Positions 14,286 to 30,000 of a stretch of 64,000 nucleotides of DNA are shown here, piece by piece (the stretch's first letter is position 1; the number at the start of each line of letters is the position of its first letter). Position numbers and translations under genes: made by a program. The DNA comes from Oasisia sp. SBJ-2009. Lineage: Eukaryota > Annelida > Polychaeta > Sabellida > Siboglinidae. The DNA lies in NCBI GenBank assembly GCA_964017155.1, contig OZ024854.1, forward strand, positions 48,752,067 through 48,816,066, in the 5' to 3' direction. The notes under the pieces are model-generated. The model had not been told where the DNA came from. It did not search any database and worked only from the letters and a program-made list of their open reading frames with translations.

Positions 14286-17200
14286 AGAAAACCATGTGCA
14301 TGCTTGCTGTTTTATACACATTATAAAAAATACCACTAAATATTGTTTAAAGAGCTTTCACAAGGAATAAACAACTGTAATCTAAAATATAGAATATACA
14401 ATACGTACACAACGCCAAGTTATCGTCACAATTACTTACACTCTTGAGGGGTAGCTTCATAAAAGGGGTAGACATGACACGTCCATGTGAATCATCACTG
14501 TCCTTTACGGTGTTGTACAACTCAAGCAGTTTGTGGCTGAGGGCAGACATCGACCGTAACTTGGGCTTACTGCAAACACAGAGTCAACAGCTGGAAATAT
14601 GTTCCACAGGGTAGGAACTGTCAACAGTTTACAACTGTCATGCAACTGATTAAATCATGTGTATTTAATTAAAGAAATTATACGCTGTTATTACAACATT
14701 TAACACTTACTGTTGTTAAGATAGTTGTTAAAAAGAGTATAAATCTCACACATCTTAGATGAAACTGAAAACAATATCTGCTTGGGGGCGTTTGTTTACA
14801 AATTATTCTTACTAAAAAAAATTACAAAGAAAGACTATATTTACTGTTACCGTCAAAACTAAAATTTTTAATTATACCAAGAATAAATCCACTGATTGAA
14901 TCACACTTTAACTACTCACTTTCCCAAAATATTTGACATGGAACTGACAGTTGATTTGTATATTGTTTTACACCTAAGTGACCAATTCATAACAACTGGT
15001 ACATACCTCCGGCCTGATGACGTTTTTCCTGATGCTGCTGGAGAGCCATCTAGTGGGCCGAGGGAGCGTATCTTGCTGCGGAGAACTCGCTCCAGCATGT
15101 CTGCGTCCTTGTAGACTGTCGAGTTCTCCTCGTTGTAGTGGCGAGCATTGTTGAACATGAGCTCAAAGTCAGCAATGAGAGCTGGCTCGGCAGGGTACTG
15201 TGACACAGAGTGATGGTGAAACATTAAAGATCAGTCAAATATGTTTATTAACATCTGACCAAACCTAGAAGATTCAAAACTGGGGCTAATTAAATATATA
15301 TCAAATGTGCCTGTCAAAATGTTTGGTATAGTAGTAGTATGTTTATTTCGGACAAATAGTCCAAATGTATACATACAATACAGTACAATTAAAAAAGTAC
15401 AATACTTTAAAAAAACTAAAGCAATTATGAGGTGCAAGTAAAATAATAAATAAGGGGGTAAAAAAATAGGTCATGAAATAAAAGTGAATAAGTGATTAAA
15501 ACATTATTTAAAAAAGGGTAAAAAATACAATACAATATTATGTGTACAATCTCCAGTATGTGTACATTGAGCTTCTAAAATGTATATTAGTATGAAAGTA
15601 ATTGACACATAAAGGGTTTTCAGACTGATGAAAACGATAACGAATCAGTGCCATATTTTAACATGGAGTGGGAGCTATTAACCTATCTTTTCAAATCAGG
15701 TTACATCATGTGAAACAATAACAAATCAATATACAGCCATATATATCTAAGGACTGAGCAGCCTAGATACACACCTTGTCAGTCTTGATCTTAGTCTCGA
15801 TGACAGTCATGTCAATGGGCTCAGAGATAACCTGGAAGTAGTCCGGGTAGTCCTTCTTCAGTGGCAGCGTCACAAACGCATCTGCCACCCGCCGTCCGTC
15901 AACCTACAGGGACAGCAAATGAGTGCTTCAGGTCGGGGGGATGGGGGGGGGGGGACACAAGGAGACAATAAACACACATAGAATCTAACACAGTACAGTG
16001 TCCAGTCATTTGCCTGCTTTACACTTGAATCCCTGGCAAACATGTTCCATTATCGATCATAACAATTTCTCTAGGAAGTATTCAGTTGAGCGAACTAGAG
16101 CCATGACGACTCAACAGACTCAGTGTTCTACCCACTGCCCCACGGCGCTGCCACTGTCATACACTCACCTGTTGGCAGTCAAAGACAGTCTTGTAGAGTG
16201 TCATGAGTCGACGTCGCAGTGTCTCCTCTGGCGACAGAGACTTGCGTGCCTTCTTCTTGCCGTCTCGATCCTCCGACGTCGTGCTGCTGGTGTCCAGAGG
16301 GCGCCGGCTCTTGGTGATCACCGTCGGCTTCACATCGCCCGAACTCAGCCAGGAGTCGTCCTGCAACAACAGGGGATGTCAAGTGTCTACAACAATGGCG
16401 TCTATTACATCAAGTGTCTGCAACAACAGGGGATGTAAAGTGTCTATAACAATGGGGTCTATTACATCAAGTGTCTGCAACAACAGGGGATGTCAAGTGT
16501 CTATAACAATGGGGTCTATTACATCAAGTGTCTGCAACAACAGGGGATGTAAAGTGTCTATAACAATGGGGTCTATTACATCAAGTGTCTGCAACAACAG
16601 GGGATGTCAAGTGTCTATAACAATGGCGTCTATTACATCAAGTGTCTGCAACAACAGGGGATGTCAAGTGTCTATAACAATGGCATCTATTACATCAAGT
16701 GTCTGCAACAACAGGGGATATCGAGTGTCTATGACAATGGCGTCTATTACATCAAGTGTCTGCAAGACTTCAGCAACAGGGGATGTCAAGTGTCTATAAC
16801 AATGGCGTCTATTACATCAAGTGTCTGCAACAACAGGGGATGTCAAGTGTCTATAACAATGGGGTCTATTACATCAAGTGTCTGCAACAACAGGGGATGT
16901 AAAGTGTCTATAACAATGGTGTCTATTACATCAAGTGTCTGCAACAACGGGGGATGTCGAGTGTCTATGACAATGGCGTCTATTACATCAAGTGTCTGCA
17001 ACAACAGGGGATGTAAAGTGTCTATAACAATGGGGTCTATTACATCAAGTGTCTGCAACAACAGGGGATGTCAAGTGTCTATAACAATGGGGTCTATTAC
17101 ATCAAGTGTCTGCAACAACAGGGGATGTCGAGTGTCTATGACAATGGCATCTATTACATCAAGTGTCTGCAACAACAGGGGATATCGAGTGTCTATGACA

Positions 17201-20200
17201 ATGGCGTCTATTACATCAAGTGTCTGCAAGACTTCAGCAACAGGGGATGTCAAGTGTCTATAACAATGGCGTCTATTACATCAAGTGTTTACAGCAACAG
17301 GGGATGTCAAGTGTCTATAACAATGCCGTCTATTACATCAAGTGTCTGCAACAACAGGGGATGTCAAGTGTCTATAACAATGGCGTCTATTACATCAAGT
17401 GTCTGCAACAACAGGGGATATCGAGTGTCTATGACAATGGCGTCTATTACATCAAGTGTCTGCAAGACTTCAACAACAGGGGATGTCAAGTGTCTATAAC
17501 AATGGTGTCTATTACATCAAGTGTCTGCAACAACAGGGGATGTCAAGTGTCTATAACAATGGCGTCTATTACATCAAGTGTCTACAGCAACAGGGGATGT
17601 CAAGTGTCTATAACAATGCCGTCTATTACATCAAGTGTCTGCAACAACAGGGGATGTCAAGTGTCTACAACAATGGGGTCTATTACATCAAGTGTCTGCA
17701 ACAACAGGGGATGTCAAGTGTCTATAACAATGGCGTCTATTACATCAAGTGTCTGCAACAACAGGGGATGTCAAGTGTCTATAACAATGGGGTCTATTAC
17801 ATCAAGTGTCTGCAACAACAGGGGATGTAAAGTGTCTATAACAATGGTGTCTATTACATCAAGTGTCTGCAACAACGGGGGATGTCGAGTGTCTATGACA
17901 ATGGCGTCTATTACATCAAGTGTCTGCAACAACAGGGGATGTAAAGTGTCTATAACAATGGGGTCTATTACATCAAGTGTCTGCAACAACAGGGGATGTC
18001 AAGTGTCTATAACAATGGGGTCTATTACATCAAGTGTCTGCAACAACAGGGGATGTCGAGTGTCTATGACAATGGCATCTATTACATCAAGTGTCTGCAA
18101 CAACAGGGGATATCGAGTGTCTATGACAATGGCGTCTATTACATCAAGTGTCTGCAAGACTTCAGCAACAGGGGATGTCAAGTGTCTATAACAATGGCGT
18201 CTATTACATCAAGTGTTTACAGCAACAGGGGATGTCAAGTGTCTATAACAATGCCGTCTATTACATCAAGTGTCTGCAACAACAGGGGATGTCAAGTGTC
18301 TATAACAATGGCGTCTATTACATCAAGTGTCTGCAACAACAGGGGATATCGAGTGTCTATGACAATGGCGTCTATTACATCAAGTGTCTGCAAGACTTCA
18401 ACAACAGGGGATGTCAAGTGTCTATAACAATGGTGTCTATTACATCAAGTGTCTGCAACAACAGGGGATGTCAAGTGTCTATAACAATGGCGTCTATTAC
18501 ATCAAGTGTCTACAGCAACAGGGGATGTCAAGTGTCTATAACAATGCCGTCTATTACATCAAGTGTCTGCAACAACAGGGGATGTCAAGTGTCTACAACA
18601 ATGGGGTCTATTACATCAAGTGTCTGCAACAACAGGGGATGTCAAGTGTCTATAACAATGGCGTCTATTACATCAAGTGTCTGCAACAACAGGGGATGTC
18701 AAGTGTCTATAACAATGGGGTCTATTACATCAAGTGTCTGCAACAACAGGGGATGTAAAGTGTCTATAACAATGGTGTCTATTACATCAAGTGTCTGCAA
18801 CAACGGGGGATGTCGAGTGTCTATGACAATGGCGTCTATTACATCAAGTGTCTGCAACAACAGGGGATGTAAAGTGTCTATAACAATGGGGTCTATTACA
18901 TCAAGTGTCTGCAACAACAGGGGATGTCAAGTGTCTATAACAATGGGGTCTATTACATCAAGTGTCTGCAACAACAGGGGATGTCGAGTGTCTATGACAA
19001 TGGCATCTATTACATCAAGTGTCTGCAACAACAGGGGATATCGAGTGTCTATGACAATGGCGTCTATTACATCAAGTGTCTGCAAGACTTCAGCAACAGG
19101 GGATGTCAAGTGTCTATAACAATGGCGTCTATTACATCAAGTGTTTACAGCAACAGGGGATGTCAAGTGTCTATAACAATGCCGTCTATTACATCAAGTG
19201 TCTGCAACAACAGGGGATGTCAAGTGTCTATAACAATGGCGTCTATTACATCAAGTGTCTGCAACAACAGGGGATATCGAGTGTCTATGACAATGGCGTC
19301 TATTACATCAAGTGTCTGCAAGACTTCAACAACAGGGGATGTCAAGTGTCTATAACAATGGTGTCTATTACATCAAGTGTCTGCAACAACAGGGGATGTC
19401 AAGTGTCTATAACAATGGCGTCTATTACATCAAGTGTCTACAGCAACAGGGGATGTCAAGTGTCTATAACAATGCCGTCTATTACATCAAGTGTCTGCAA
19501 CAACAGGGGATGTCAAGTGTCTACAACAATGGGGTCTATTACATCAAGTGTCTGCAACAACAGGGGATGTCAAGTGTCTATAACAATGGCGTCTATTACA
19601 TCAAGTGTCTGCAACAACAGGGGATGTCAAGTGTCTATAACAATGGGGTCTATTACATCAAGTGTCTGCAACAACAGGGGATGTCGAGTGTCTATGACAA
19701 TGGCATCTGTTACATCAAGTGTCTGCAACAACAGGGGATATCGAGTGTCTATGACAATGGCGTCTATTACATCAAGTGTCTGCAAGACTTCAGCAACAGG
19801 GGATGTCAAGTGTCTATAACAATGGCGTCTATTACATCAAGTGTTTACAGCAACAGGGGATGTCAAGTGTCTATAACAATGCCGTCTATTACATCAAGTG
19901 TCTGCAACAACAGGGGATGTCAAGTGTCTATAACAATGGCGTCTATTACATCAAGTGTCTGCAACAACAGGGGATATCGAGTGTCTATGACAATGGCGTC
20001 TATTACATCAAGTGTCTGCAAGACTTCAACAACAGGGGATGTCAAGTGTCTATAACAATGGGGTCTATTACATCAAGTGTCTGCAACAACAGGGGATGTC
20101 AAGTGTCTATAACAATGGCGTCTATTACATCAAGTGTCTGCAACAACAGGGTATGTCAAGTGTCTATAACAATGGCGTCTATTACATCAAGTGTCTGCAA

Positions 20201-23200
20201 CAACAGGGGATTTCAAGTGTCTATAACAATGGGGTCTATTACATCAAGGGTGTGCATCCACAGGTGAAGATGTTATGTGGTACCTGGGGCCATCTAGCAT
20301 GTGACAACAGGGAACATGTAATATTTATTTTATTATTAGTAGTAGTAGTCTGAATCACACCAGGGAAAGGCCAAGGGGAGATCAATTCTGTATTAAACCC
20401 AATGACGCCTAGAAAGTGCACTAATAAATGAAGCATGTCAGAAATTAATAAGGGCAGGTATTTGATTATATGTATGAGTTGTTGCACAAGTTCACAAAGA
20501 CCTCAAGTCCAAAAAGCATAAAGTGAGCGTCTGGTGGCTTTGTCATTATCGCGTGGGATGCAAATATGCACAGGGACACCTGCTAACAAGTGAAACTGTT
20601 GCTGAATCAGAAGCAGGCAGCGTGGTGACTAATGTCTTGGCAACATCGTCATGTCAGTTGAATCAACTGAATATAGACTGTAGTTTCGAAAAGAATAATT
20701 TGTTCACTTAAACCGCCTTGTGAAGAGTTGCAGACTGTCCTTGCCAGCCTAGAGTAAGTTACACCTCAACAGTGGCTGACCTGCACTATCTCGACTTCTC
20801 AGGGAAGTATTCAGTAGTGCTGCAATTGTTGCTGCACTCTTGTCTACTACTGCTTCCTTCCATATGTTGCAAAATTGTTTTATTACTGTACTGTATTGAA
20901 AATTATGCAAGTAACAATAAAGGTTGTGAGTATTACTGTGTGGAGTCAGTTTTTGGCCTCATCCACACTGCTGAGTAGAATGTGGAATGAATAAACATCC
21001 CAAGGTTCAAAACAACAGCATTCCCAGCAAGTGGATTTGAATGCAGATTCTCTCAACTGAGAAACTAACTAATGTGTTTATACTTAATACCCTGTTGTCT
21101 TGTCCAACATGCTGATGTCATACAAAATAGTGTTTTGGGACTCTGTGAACTGTTGTACTTTGTGCTAGGAGACATCCACACCCGGGTTAACACAAGGATC
21201 CATGCACCAAACAACAGAACATGACACATTGTAGTTGTGCAAATCTGCATAACAAAGTTAGACCGACGGGGACGTAGCTAAGAATAATTACACGTGGAAG
21301 CACAAATTAATGATATCAATCTGCATTCTGTCATGAGGGTCTGGTGCTCCAGAATGTTGAACAGTCTTGAACAGTTAATATACCATATTATACATAGCAT
21401 ATTTTTAATGTGCTACATAAAAGGCAATCACAATGTTATAATTGTGTTCAGTGATCTATAGTAACATTTAAAATCAGTGGAAAAATCTATGTTGCAATGA
21501 CTATTATTATTACTACCCCTCGTTCATTCGGGGTGGAATAATAGGGTTAAGCGCCTGCTCTTCTGACCACTGAGCTGATGAATGATGTGTTCAGCATCCA
21601 ACTGTGTCCTTGTGGATGTGCATCAAGGCCAGTCCCAACATGCGCTCAGTTGTCATTGTAGACCACAGAGTGCTCTGTCATGGCTATCGATACAGACATG
21701 TATGACGAGTGCAGTATACATGTTGGGGTATAGGTTGGGATTGATTTTTGTAATTGTGTCATCGAGTGTGTCTAGTCTCTCAGCGACATTCATATTGGCT
21801 TCCAGCAACCAACTTTGTTCTGTATTTGACGCAATCTCATGACATGTCGTCTTGGAACACTTCATACAGCTCGACTATTCTTTCTGATGTCAGATACACC
21901 AGTTGTTTCAGTGATGTACTGAGCCATGTAGGCAAATGTACAGGCTGGCATACTTACTATAGCAGACTACATTAGATAAAGGTAGCCACAAGACTGTGTC
22001 ATTGGATTCACAAACACTAAGTATTACACTACTTGATCAAACTATCATTTACTACAATGAAAATAGTCATAGTCTAGTCACAACGTTTGCAACACCAACT
22101 ACAACAGCCATCTTGGAATTTACAATTATGCAGACTTGCACAACTCAAAACAGTAATATTGAACACTGTAACCAACCCTGTCATGTCATAAATAAAAACT
22201 AAACACTAGGTAACATCATTCCTGGTATAATGTTTAAAACTCAAAATGATTACATAATTATACTAATAATTATTCTGTCTATACTCTCTATGCAATGCAA
22301 CTATCAGTCTTTGTGAGTTTGTAACATGAACACATCATTGTTGTTATTGTGCTGCAATGTCCTAAATTGCCAGTCTATTCAAGCAGTTAGCTGACTATCC
22401 GTGATCATATAACAGTTTCACATGGTACAGTTTTGTATTGGGGAGATGAAGCTACTTAAGCACATTGATTTATCGTGTTTGGCGGCTTTATTAGGCAGAC
22501 AAATAACCCCCTGGGTACTGTGTGTGATACGAGACTGACTAAAGATAAGCTTGATGCAACAAAGTAAAACAATAAGCTTACAAATTATTACACCAACCAT
22601 TAAAAATGCAAAACAATAAAAGTAATATGAACCGTTAAATTCCCAAATGTCACACCGCAGTTACATATAAATAAGTGCTAGATGTAACCTTTCAAACAAG
22701 TGAACTCATGGGGGTTGTAACATGCCACAACTTGCTAGAACATACAACTCATTGCAGCCAACACGACGAACTTAATGACAACACAACTTCATGCGAACTT
22801 GCACAGCGATGCAACACCAACAACACAACGAAACACAGGATGCTAATCTGCAGAACAACACAAGTAGTACTGGGGGTGCTAATCTGGGAACTACACAACA
22901 CTGGTGCTACCATCTGGTGGGGGTCTACAGAAGCACCTACCTGTAGGCAGTGCCCAAGTGGGACGGGGGGTGGAACCACCTCCAACCTGGGAGCGGCACA
23001 GGTGGGGAGGGGAAAGGGCGACGGTGTGGCTGCAGATGCTGGTGGACTCTCCTGGTTAGCAAGCAGTACAATAGGGGGCGCATCAGTAGGTTAGTAGGTC
23101 AGTGGCTTCTTGCCTCTCTCTACCCTCACCCCCCAGGGTGTTATACTTGCAATGGTATATGTTAAATTACTGTACACAAAATGCCTGACACCCAATGCCT

Positions 23201-23989
23201 GTTTCAAGGGTTATCACAACACCTGCCGCATCCTACAAGGCTATCATCATATGCTATCATTGTCTGATGAGGTCCCCCATCATTCATCTACTAGCCAGGA
23301 GTCAAATTTCTCCCGATTATCGAACGGTTTTTCGTTAAGGAATATTTCTGCCGTGCCACAGGGGACGACGTGCAACTAGCGCACTCTGGAGGCAGACAGG
23401 ACAACCGGTGAAGCAACACACACAAATGACGTGGAAGCGAAATGAAGAGTGCAGCAGCAGCTGAATCAACACTGACTCCATGCAGGCACATACAGGACAG
23501 TCTCACAGCACCAGCATCGCCACCAATGTCAATGTAGCTATGCTAAACTACAATCTTACAGTAACAACAACTTAACTATGTGACTGTAACAAACAACCTA
23601 GATCTGTTCAAAATTATGAAGAACTAGTGAGCACATTGTCCAAAACAGTTAATGTTTTTTATCACCCATCATAAATACAGCCACATGTTGTAGAGAATTC
23701 AGACATGAACTTGAAGCTGTCTCCTAATAAATGAGGTGAACCCACTTTGTGGGTAACTAATTTACAAGTCACAGATGATTAAATTTTTCTTTATGCTCAT
23801 AATAATTATAATATCCCACAGTTGTTGTTTTGGATGTCAATACAGCTATGCTAGATTGTAATAATTCTTGTGTGATGTGAAATAATCTCAGAAGCATCAA
23901 GTTCAGTTTTGATTCAAAGTGAAGTCATCAGTATTATCCAGCAAGCAACTGAATCTACATGATTATGACAAACAAATATCAGCTGTTTC

Positions 23990-24051
<62 letters not shown>

Positions 24052-27000
24052 GATAAACAAAAGCTCTCCAATTACAACAATGTACCAATTAGTTGCTGAC
24101 AATGAGTATGAGTAAGATGATGATAACTGAAGGTACAATGATGATGACACAAGTAGTCTTACCTTGCATGACAACAGCTCGGCACACTTGCTGCGCATGA
24201 TCCCTTGAAGAGTGACAGCGTCCTACAGATGGAGACAGAACATTAACATGTTTGCATTAACATATAGAACATTAACGTGTTTGGATTAACATAGAACTTC
24301 AGCATCAAGTAGACCTCCACACAATTAGATATGTTCACAGGAAACATATTCAAGTCACTCCTGTTTTGATTTATCCTACTTTAAACCCCCTCTGTTGATG
24401 TTCTAATCTGTAGCTAATGAAACAGAGCAGTCGGATTAACTTTTACCATCATCTATACATTTACCTATGTATATGTGTAAAGAATACATGATTTGGCAAT
24501 ATAAAATATCACATTTGCACAAACCACGCAGCTTATCGTAGCTAGGCTTATTTTCTGAAAGAACAATTGTATAATGACACTAATATTTTAAGGAGATTTC
24601 TGTGCAAAGATAACATTTTGTTTTTATGTTATAAATAAATGAATTATCTTATATTATACTCATCACAGTACACCACTAAATATGGAATACTTTGCTAAAG
24701 AGTTTTAACAATAGGATAATTTTCTCATAATGGGCTATGAATCGCAAACATTACAATTTGTGGGTGTACGAGGCATTACCTTGAAGAGTTTACTCTCGTC
24801 CATGTTGTATCTCTTGGCGTTGGCAAACATCACCTCTAGATCTGCAGCCAAGGCCTCCACATTGGGGTAGCGGCCATTCTGAGTGACAACAATTAATGTT
24901 TTTATATAATTGTATTGTTACTTTATGTCAACAGATCACTGGTCAACAGATAGAGACTAGTTTCTTTAGCGTCAACATGAGCTGTGACAAACAAACATAA
25001 ATGTAGTCAAACGTTTTTTTAAATAATTCTTGTAATGCTTACCTGAATTTTCTTCTCAATCTTAGTCAATGAAATTGGCATTTTGATCTCCTCATAATAA
25101 TCAGGGTAAATCCTGAAAACAAAATATATTATTTAACCGTCATAATAAATTACTTCAACCAACAAGCATTTAAAAATAAAACAAACTAGTGCATCATATT
25201 TCAGGGGAGCTCTTCTTCTATCTCATACACTACTCCGATAAAACTGAAGCAATTTATCACTCCAGTTGCAAGATTTACCCTTGAAATTTAAAGTGTCTGA
25301 ACAATATTTTTTTCAAAAGAAATATTTTTATTCATTTGACATACCAGGAATACATCCTTTTCATAATGTGATGCAATAGCGAAGAAAACTTATATTTCAA
25401 ACCAATTATCCATTACATTTTCTATAAAGAAATTAATAGCAATTTTAAAAACATACATTAATTAACAGCGATTGATACAATTATTGCATGTTTACATGTT
25501 TCGATCAAGCCTGTACCCAGTATAAAAGGTTTTGGTTTCCAGGCCAGTTGCCTCATGAAGCAGACAATGAATTATAAATGAAATATTAAAAATAAACAGA
25601 CTCGTACTTGCGGTTGGGCAGCTTCACAAACGGGTCTGCCAGAAGCTGTCCCGTGGGATTCTTGTGTGTGCGCACGGCGTTGTACAACTTCCATATTGTG
25701 TCGTCCTCGTTGCTTGTCGGCGGCATCATCCCCTCAGCTCCCGACTCTTCCTCCTCCGTCGGCTCACCAGTGGTGCCACCTGTCTCCTCCGAGCCACTCA
25801 ACAGTTCGTCATCCTCGTACTTTAACGCAGCAAGTGTTAGTGATATCCGCGGCTGTCGGGTGGCGCTGCGACGCGACCGAATTCGCTCGCTGCGGATCAG
25901 TCGCATCTGCTTCAGCTGGTCGTCGATTTCCTGACGTTTCGAGTCGATCAACTTCTTAAAGATTGTCGCATCCTGGTTACAAAATCACAAATTGTAACAC
26001 ATGTGTCCTTGCTTTGAGCGTTAAAACATTATTGAAATCTGCATGTTACAAGCATTAATCTTACAATCATATATAAATGCCACATGACATTAACCAGTAA
26101 TATTCTAAGCCTTGATTTTAATCAAAATGTTTACTCAAAATAGTTGTAGAAATATGGCATATAAAATTTATAAAAAAATACCCACATCTTAACACATTCA
26201 TAGACATAACTCTAGCGAAAATGGTTATGAAGTCCCCACATATGACATCTGAGCCTCACTTAAAATTATCAATATCATATGCAATGATATCACCATTTAG
26301 TTCGCTGTCAGGTCAACAAGGTATCACTACAGTTACATCAGTAACACGTGTCAAATCTGGTCAACATCAGACGAGGCAGGTGCCCAACGAGGCAGGTCCC
26401 TGACCCCCCCCCACACACACACCTTGTACACCTGCGATCCAGGCTCATTGAAGGTCTTCGCATTTGTAACAATCAGGTTGAGGTCCTTCACCATCTCGTC
26501 CAGTGATGTGTAAGCATTGCTCTGGATCTTCTGTGCCACCCGATGTAGGTCCATTGGATGCTTGATCAGGATGTAGTAGTCCGGATATTTCTAAAGCAAA
26601 CAGCAGACATTTACCAAGACAATAAACACGCACCCATAGCTTATTTTACTTCTGCATGATGGGTACAAATGTATGCATGTTTTGTCTATATGTTTGACAA
26701 AAAAATCTATCATAGCTTGTTTGATTATTCATGCATTTTAAACAAAACATGCTATATTTCTATATCCAAACAAAGCTCTAGAAGACAAAATAAACTCAGA
26801 TTTTCTCAATTTTCATTGGACGTTTGTAGCATCAATGAATGACTGACTGACTTACCGTTTTTGGAGGCAGAATTTTAAACTGTTCGCTGACTGTCCAGCC
26901 ACCTTCCTTCCCTGTCACCACCGCACTCAACAGCTGCTCATAGATGGCGTTCTCATCATCAGCAACGGAACTTGCCCGTTCATCCCGACTACTGGTGTCG

Positions 27001-30000
27001 TCCTATCCACACAAAATTAAATAACATATTCAACCAAATCAACCATCGTGCATATCCTACAGAACTTTTTAAAGATATACCTTTTCGGGGCAATGATTTT
27101 TTCCAATATTAATGCAGGCTACCAGCTCCTCTGCCCAGGCCTAGAACTGGCTGAGCAGTAATTTGCAACAGGAAGTCTGCTGTCAAGAATGTGGGAAAGT
27201 TAAACTTCAAAGGGTATTGTGGTTCACTCTGCTTGCTGTGGCATTATTGCCAATCAATTTGGGTTTCACCGTTTTGAAATGGGATGTATTGTTTACCAGT
27301 TGAATGTGTTGCAGGCGGAATCTTTCAAATGACAAGCATTGTTCCAAGCTTAGTAATGTAAGGGAGCACAAACTGACAGGCAGTAAATGTTCAACATGCG
27401 TGTTGTAATCACAAGAAGGTAATACCAAAAGCAAAAAAACTAAATCTAAGAGCTGGCACTCTTGCCTTAAAATGACACGCTTATTTTAAAAATTGCTTGT
27501 TTCTATAAAATAATTAAATATCTTTAATAAATATTAACAATTATATTATGTAACATAATCACAATTAAACATTCCAAATAACATTTAATTACAAATAATA
27601 ACATGCATTGTACCGTCAGTACTAATAAACTACAAAACTGTGTGATTTAATTATATCACTATTGCACTTAAACATCATTCTTTTTACTATTTCTTATCGC
27701 ACTGTTTCTACATCACATACTTCCTTGTCATTTCTTTGGCAACAACAGTAGTAGGGTTGCATTAATACACGAATGATATATACATTCCTTGAAATTTAAC
27801 TTTCTAAAGGTAGGAAGTCAACTTCATGCATAACAATATTAATGGTTAAAGAAAACTTAACCTATGTTAATAAACAATTGACAAGAAATTAATGAGAGAC
27901 AAAAGATTCACGTTTTGTTAAGTTGGTCTTCTTGTAACAAAACCATTTTAATACACTATACATTTGGTGGTGTACCTTTCATTGCAATCAAAATATAAAT
28001 AAATACAGCATTCATTATAAATATTTACTTTACATTAAACCGTAAACTATTGCACCTTAGGAAGGCAATATAAAGCAGTTTAAAATGTATTCCATCTAGA
28101 AAACAATGCCTAAGACATCATGCTGAAATATACGTTACAACTTACAAGCTGTTTGCTACTACTCAGAATATTAATTTTAGTTATCATAAAAGGACAGCAG
28201 TTTAGAAGTCTTGCACCATGCATCGTAATGCAATTATGTTTTGATATAAATCATGGTTATTCAGCGATATTCACACAATCAAGTGTAAAAAACACCAGCA
28301 GCAGCACAAACTGAATTTGAAACAAGAAAGAGCAATAATAAATGTGAAACCAATAAGGAGTGTGAAACAAAAACACAATAAAAACAATAAATGAAAATAC
28401 ATAACACAAAGAAGCATGTGAAACAGTGATAACAAATAACAACAAAGACTTGAGGAAACAGTGACGGGCCCAACTTGACTGGCATCGTGATTATTTACGA
28501 ATCCAAATGTTCATCAGTATGTTTTTATTTATTTAGATGCTCACAATGTTAAAAATAATTATTCTACAGGTGTGACCAAAATATAGTGTTGTGACTGCAA
28601 AATGAAATACACTACAACAACAGAGACTTTGCCAATATCACACAATAAACTTGCAAAAAAAGAAATTTGGAGAATATTCGCCACAGTTTCCAAGTTATAA
28701 TGTGTTTATTTATTTGAACAATACCATTTAAAAAAACAATTACCTGGATATGTAATTTTGATTATACTATATTCATTGCTGGGACAACTAGATGTCATGG
28801 TGAAACGTCAAGTATCCTAGCGACTCAGATATAGCTGTACTATAGTCTATAATCCCTATTCAGTATAAGTCATCCTTCAGTCTGCGGTCTTGTTTAATCG
28901 GATGCTAATCAAGCTTGGCCAGGTGTGGGGGGTGGACACCCAAGGAAGAAGTTACCTTGCGTGGCTTGAGGGGGGCGTGGGGAGAAAGCAGGGCACGGAA
29001 GTCTCGGTAGGGCTTCACCCTTAAATTCATAGCATAGGGGGCCATCTACAAGGGAAAGAGTCGCATGCAGGGAGAGTGGGGACGTTAAGGCATACTGGCA
29101 ATGGGACAGGGACAGGGAGGAAACCAGGAATACACATTTAGCCCACACACCTTATTTCCACACAAAACCTTATGACCTCACACAACACACGTTTCTAGAC
29201 CATGCAGGAAGCGGCACACACAGCAACTACATACATTGGCAAGTTCATGCTATGCGAAATATATTCTTTTCAGACATCTAAATGATGTATAAAAGCTATG
29301 AACTATACAGTTCGATGTATGTGTTTAATGTTAATATTTTTCCCCAGGTGGCTTACATTTCATGCGCCAAACATTCAGGTATTAATCTAACTTTTCTTAA
29401 AAAGTATCACTTTCATTTTGTGAACACTCCCAATGGGTTAATATTTTTTTTACCATTTAAGGTTTCATACCCGATATTTAAATTATGCAAATCAAGTATT
29501 TATAACACTACACATCTTTTTGCTAATTTTGATAATTACACATTAGAAAAAGTTGCTTTTCTTTTATTTGACTGTAGCTAGTCTAAGGTCTGCATAGTGC
29601 AGCCAACAATCATACTACACAACATGATAAATGTCACTATCATAACCAAACCATGAGTACTATACAAAGTTACGATAAATTTGTATCTTGCTAGTGCCAG
29701 ATATATCACAACTAAATTAGCCTATGACCAAATATAAATGCATAGCATGAACCCAGGCAAGCAGCCTGCAGCAAGCAGCCACAACGAAAATTGACACCGA
29801 CATATAAACAGAAAGTTGATATAAAGGTGACGGAAAGGTGTAATGTAATGATGAGGTACACCAGGAGAGAGATGGAGAAGATGGCCATAAACAGACAACT
29901 GTGACATTCCTTGGTCGATGGCCTAAGCTCCCAGTGAGCAAACAGGCTTAAGAAAGTAACTGGTGCAATTCCACATCAAAGAATGGTCCATCAGATGCTT

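Noticed and set aside
17220..20353. ORFs of 120-320 codons with 19-residue repeats
   Set aside because: A 57-bp unit (19 codons) without stops gives open frames in several phases. The sequence is an intron of PBRM1 and the ORFs repeat at 928 bp with the array.
22675..23165. GC-richer stretch in PBRM1 intron 10 as an extra exon
   Set aside because: No minus-strand frame with splice sites and phases compatible with exons 10 and 11 was found.
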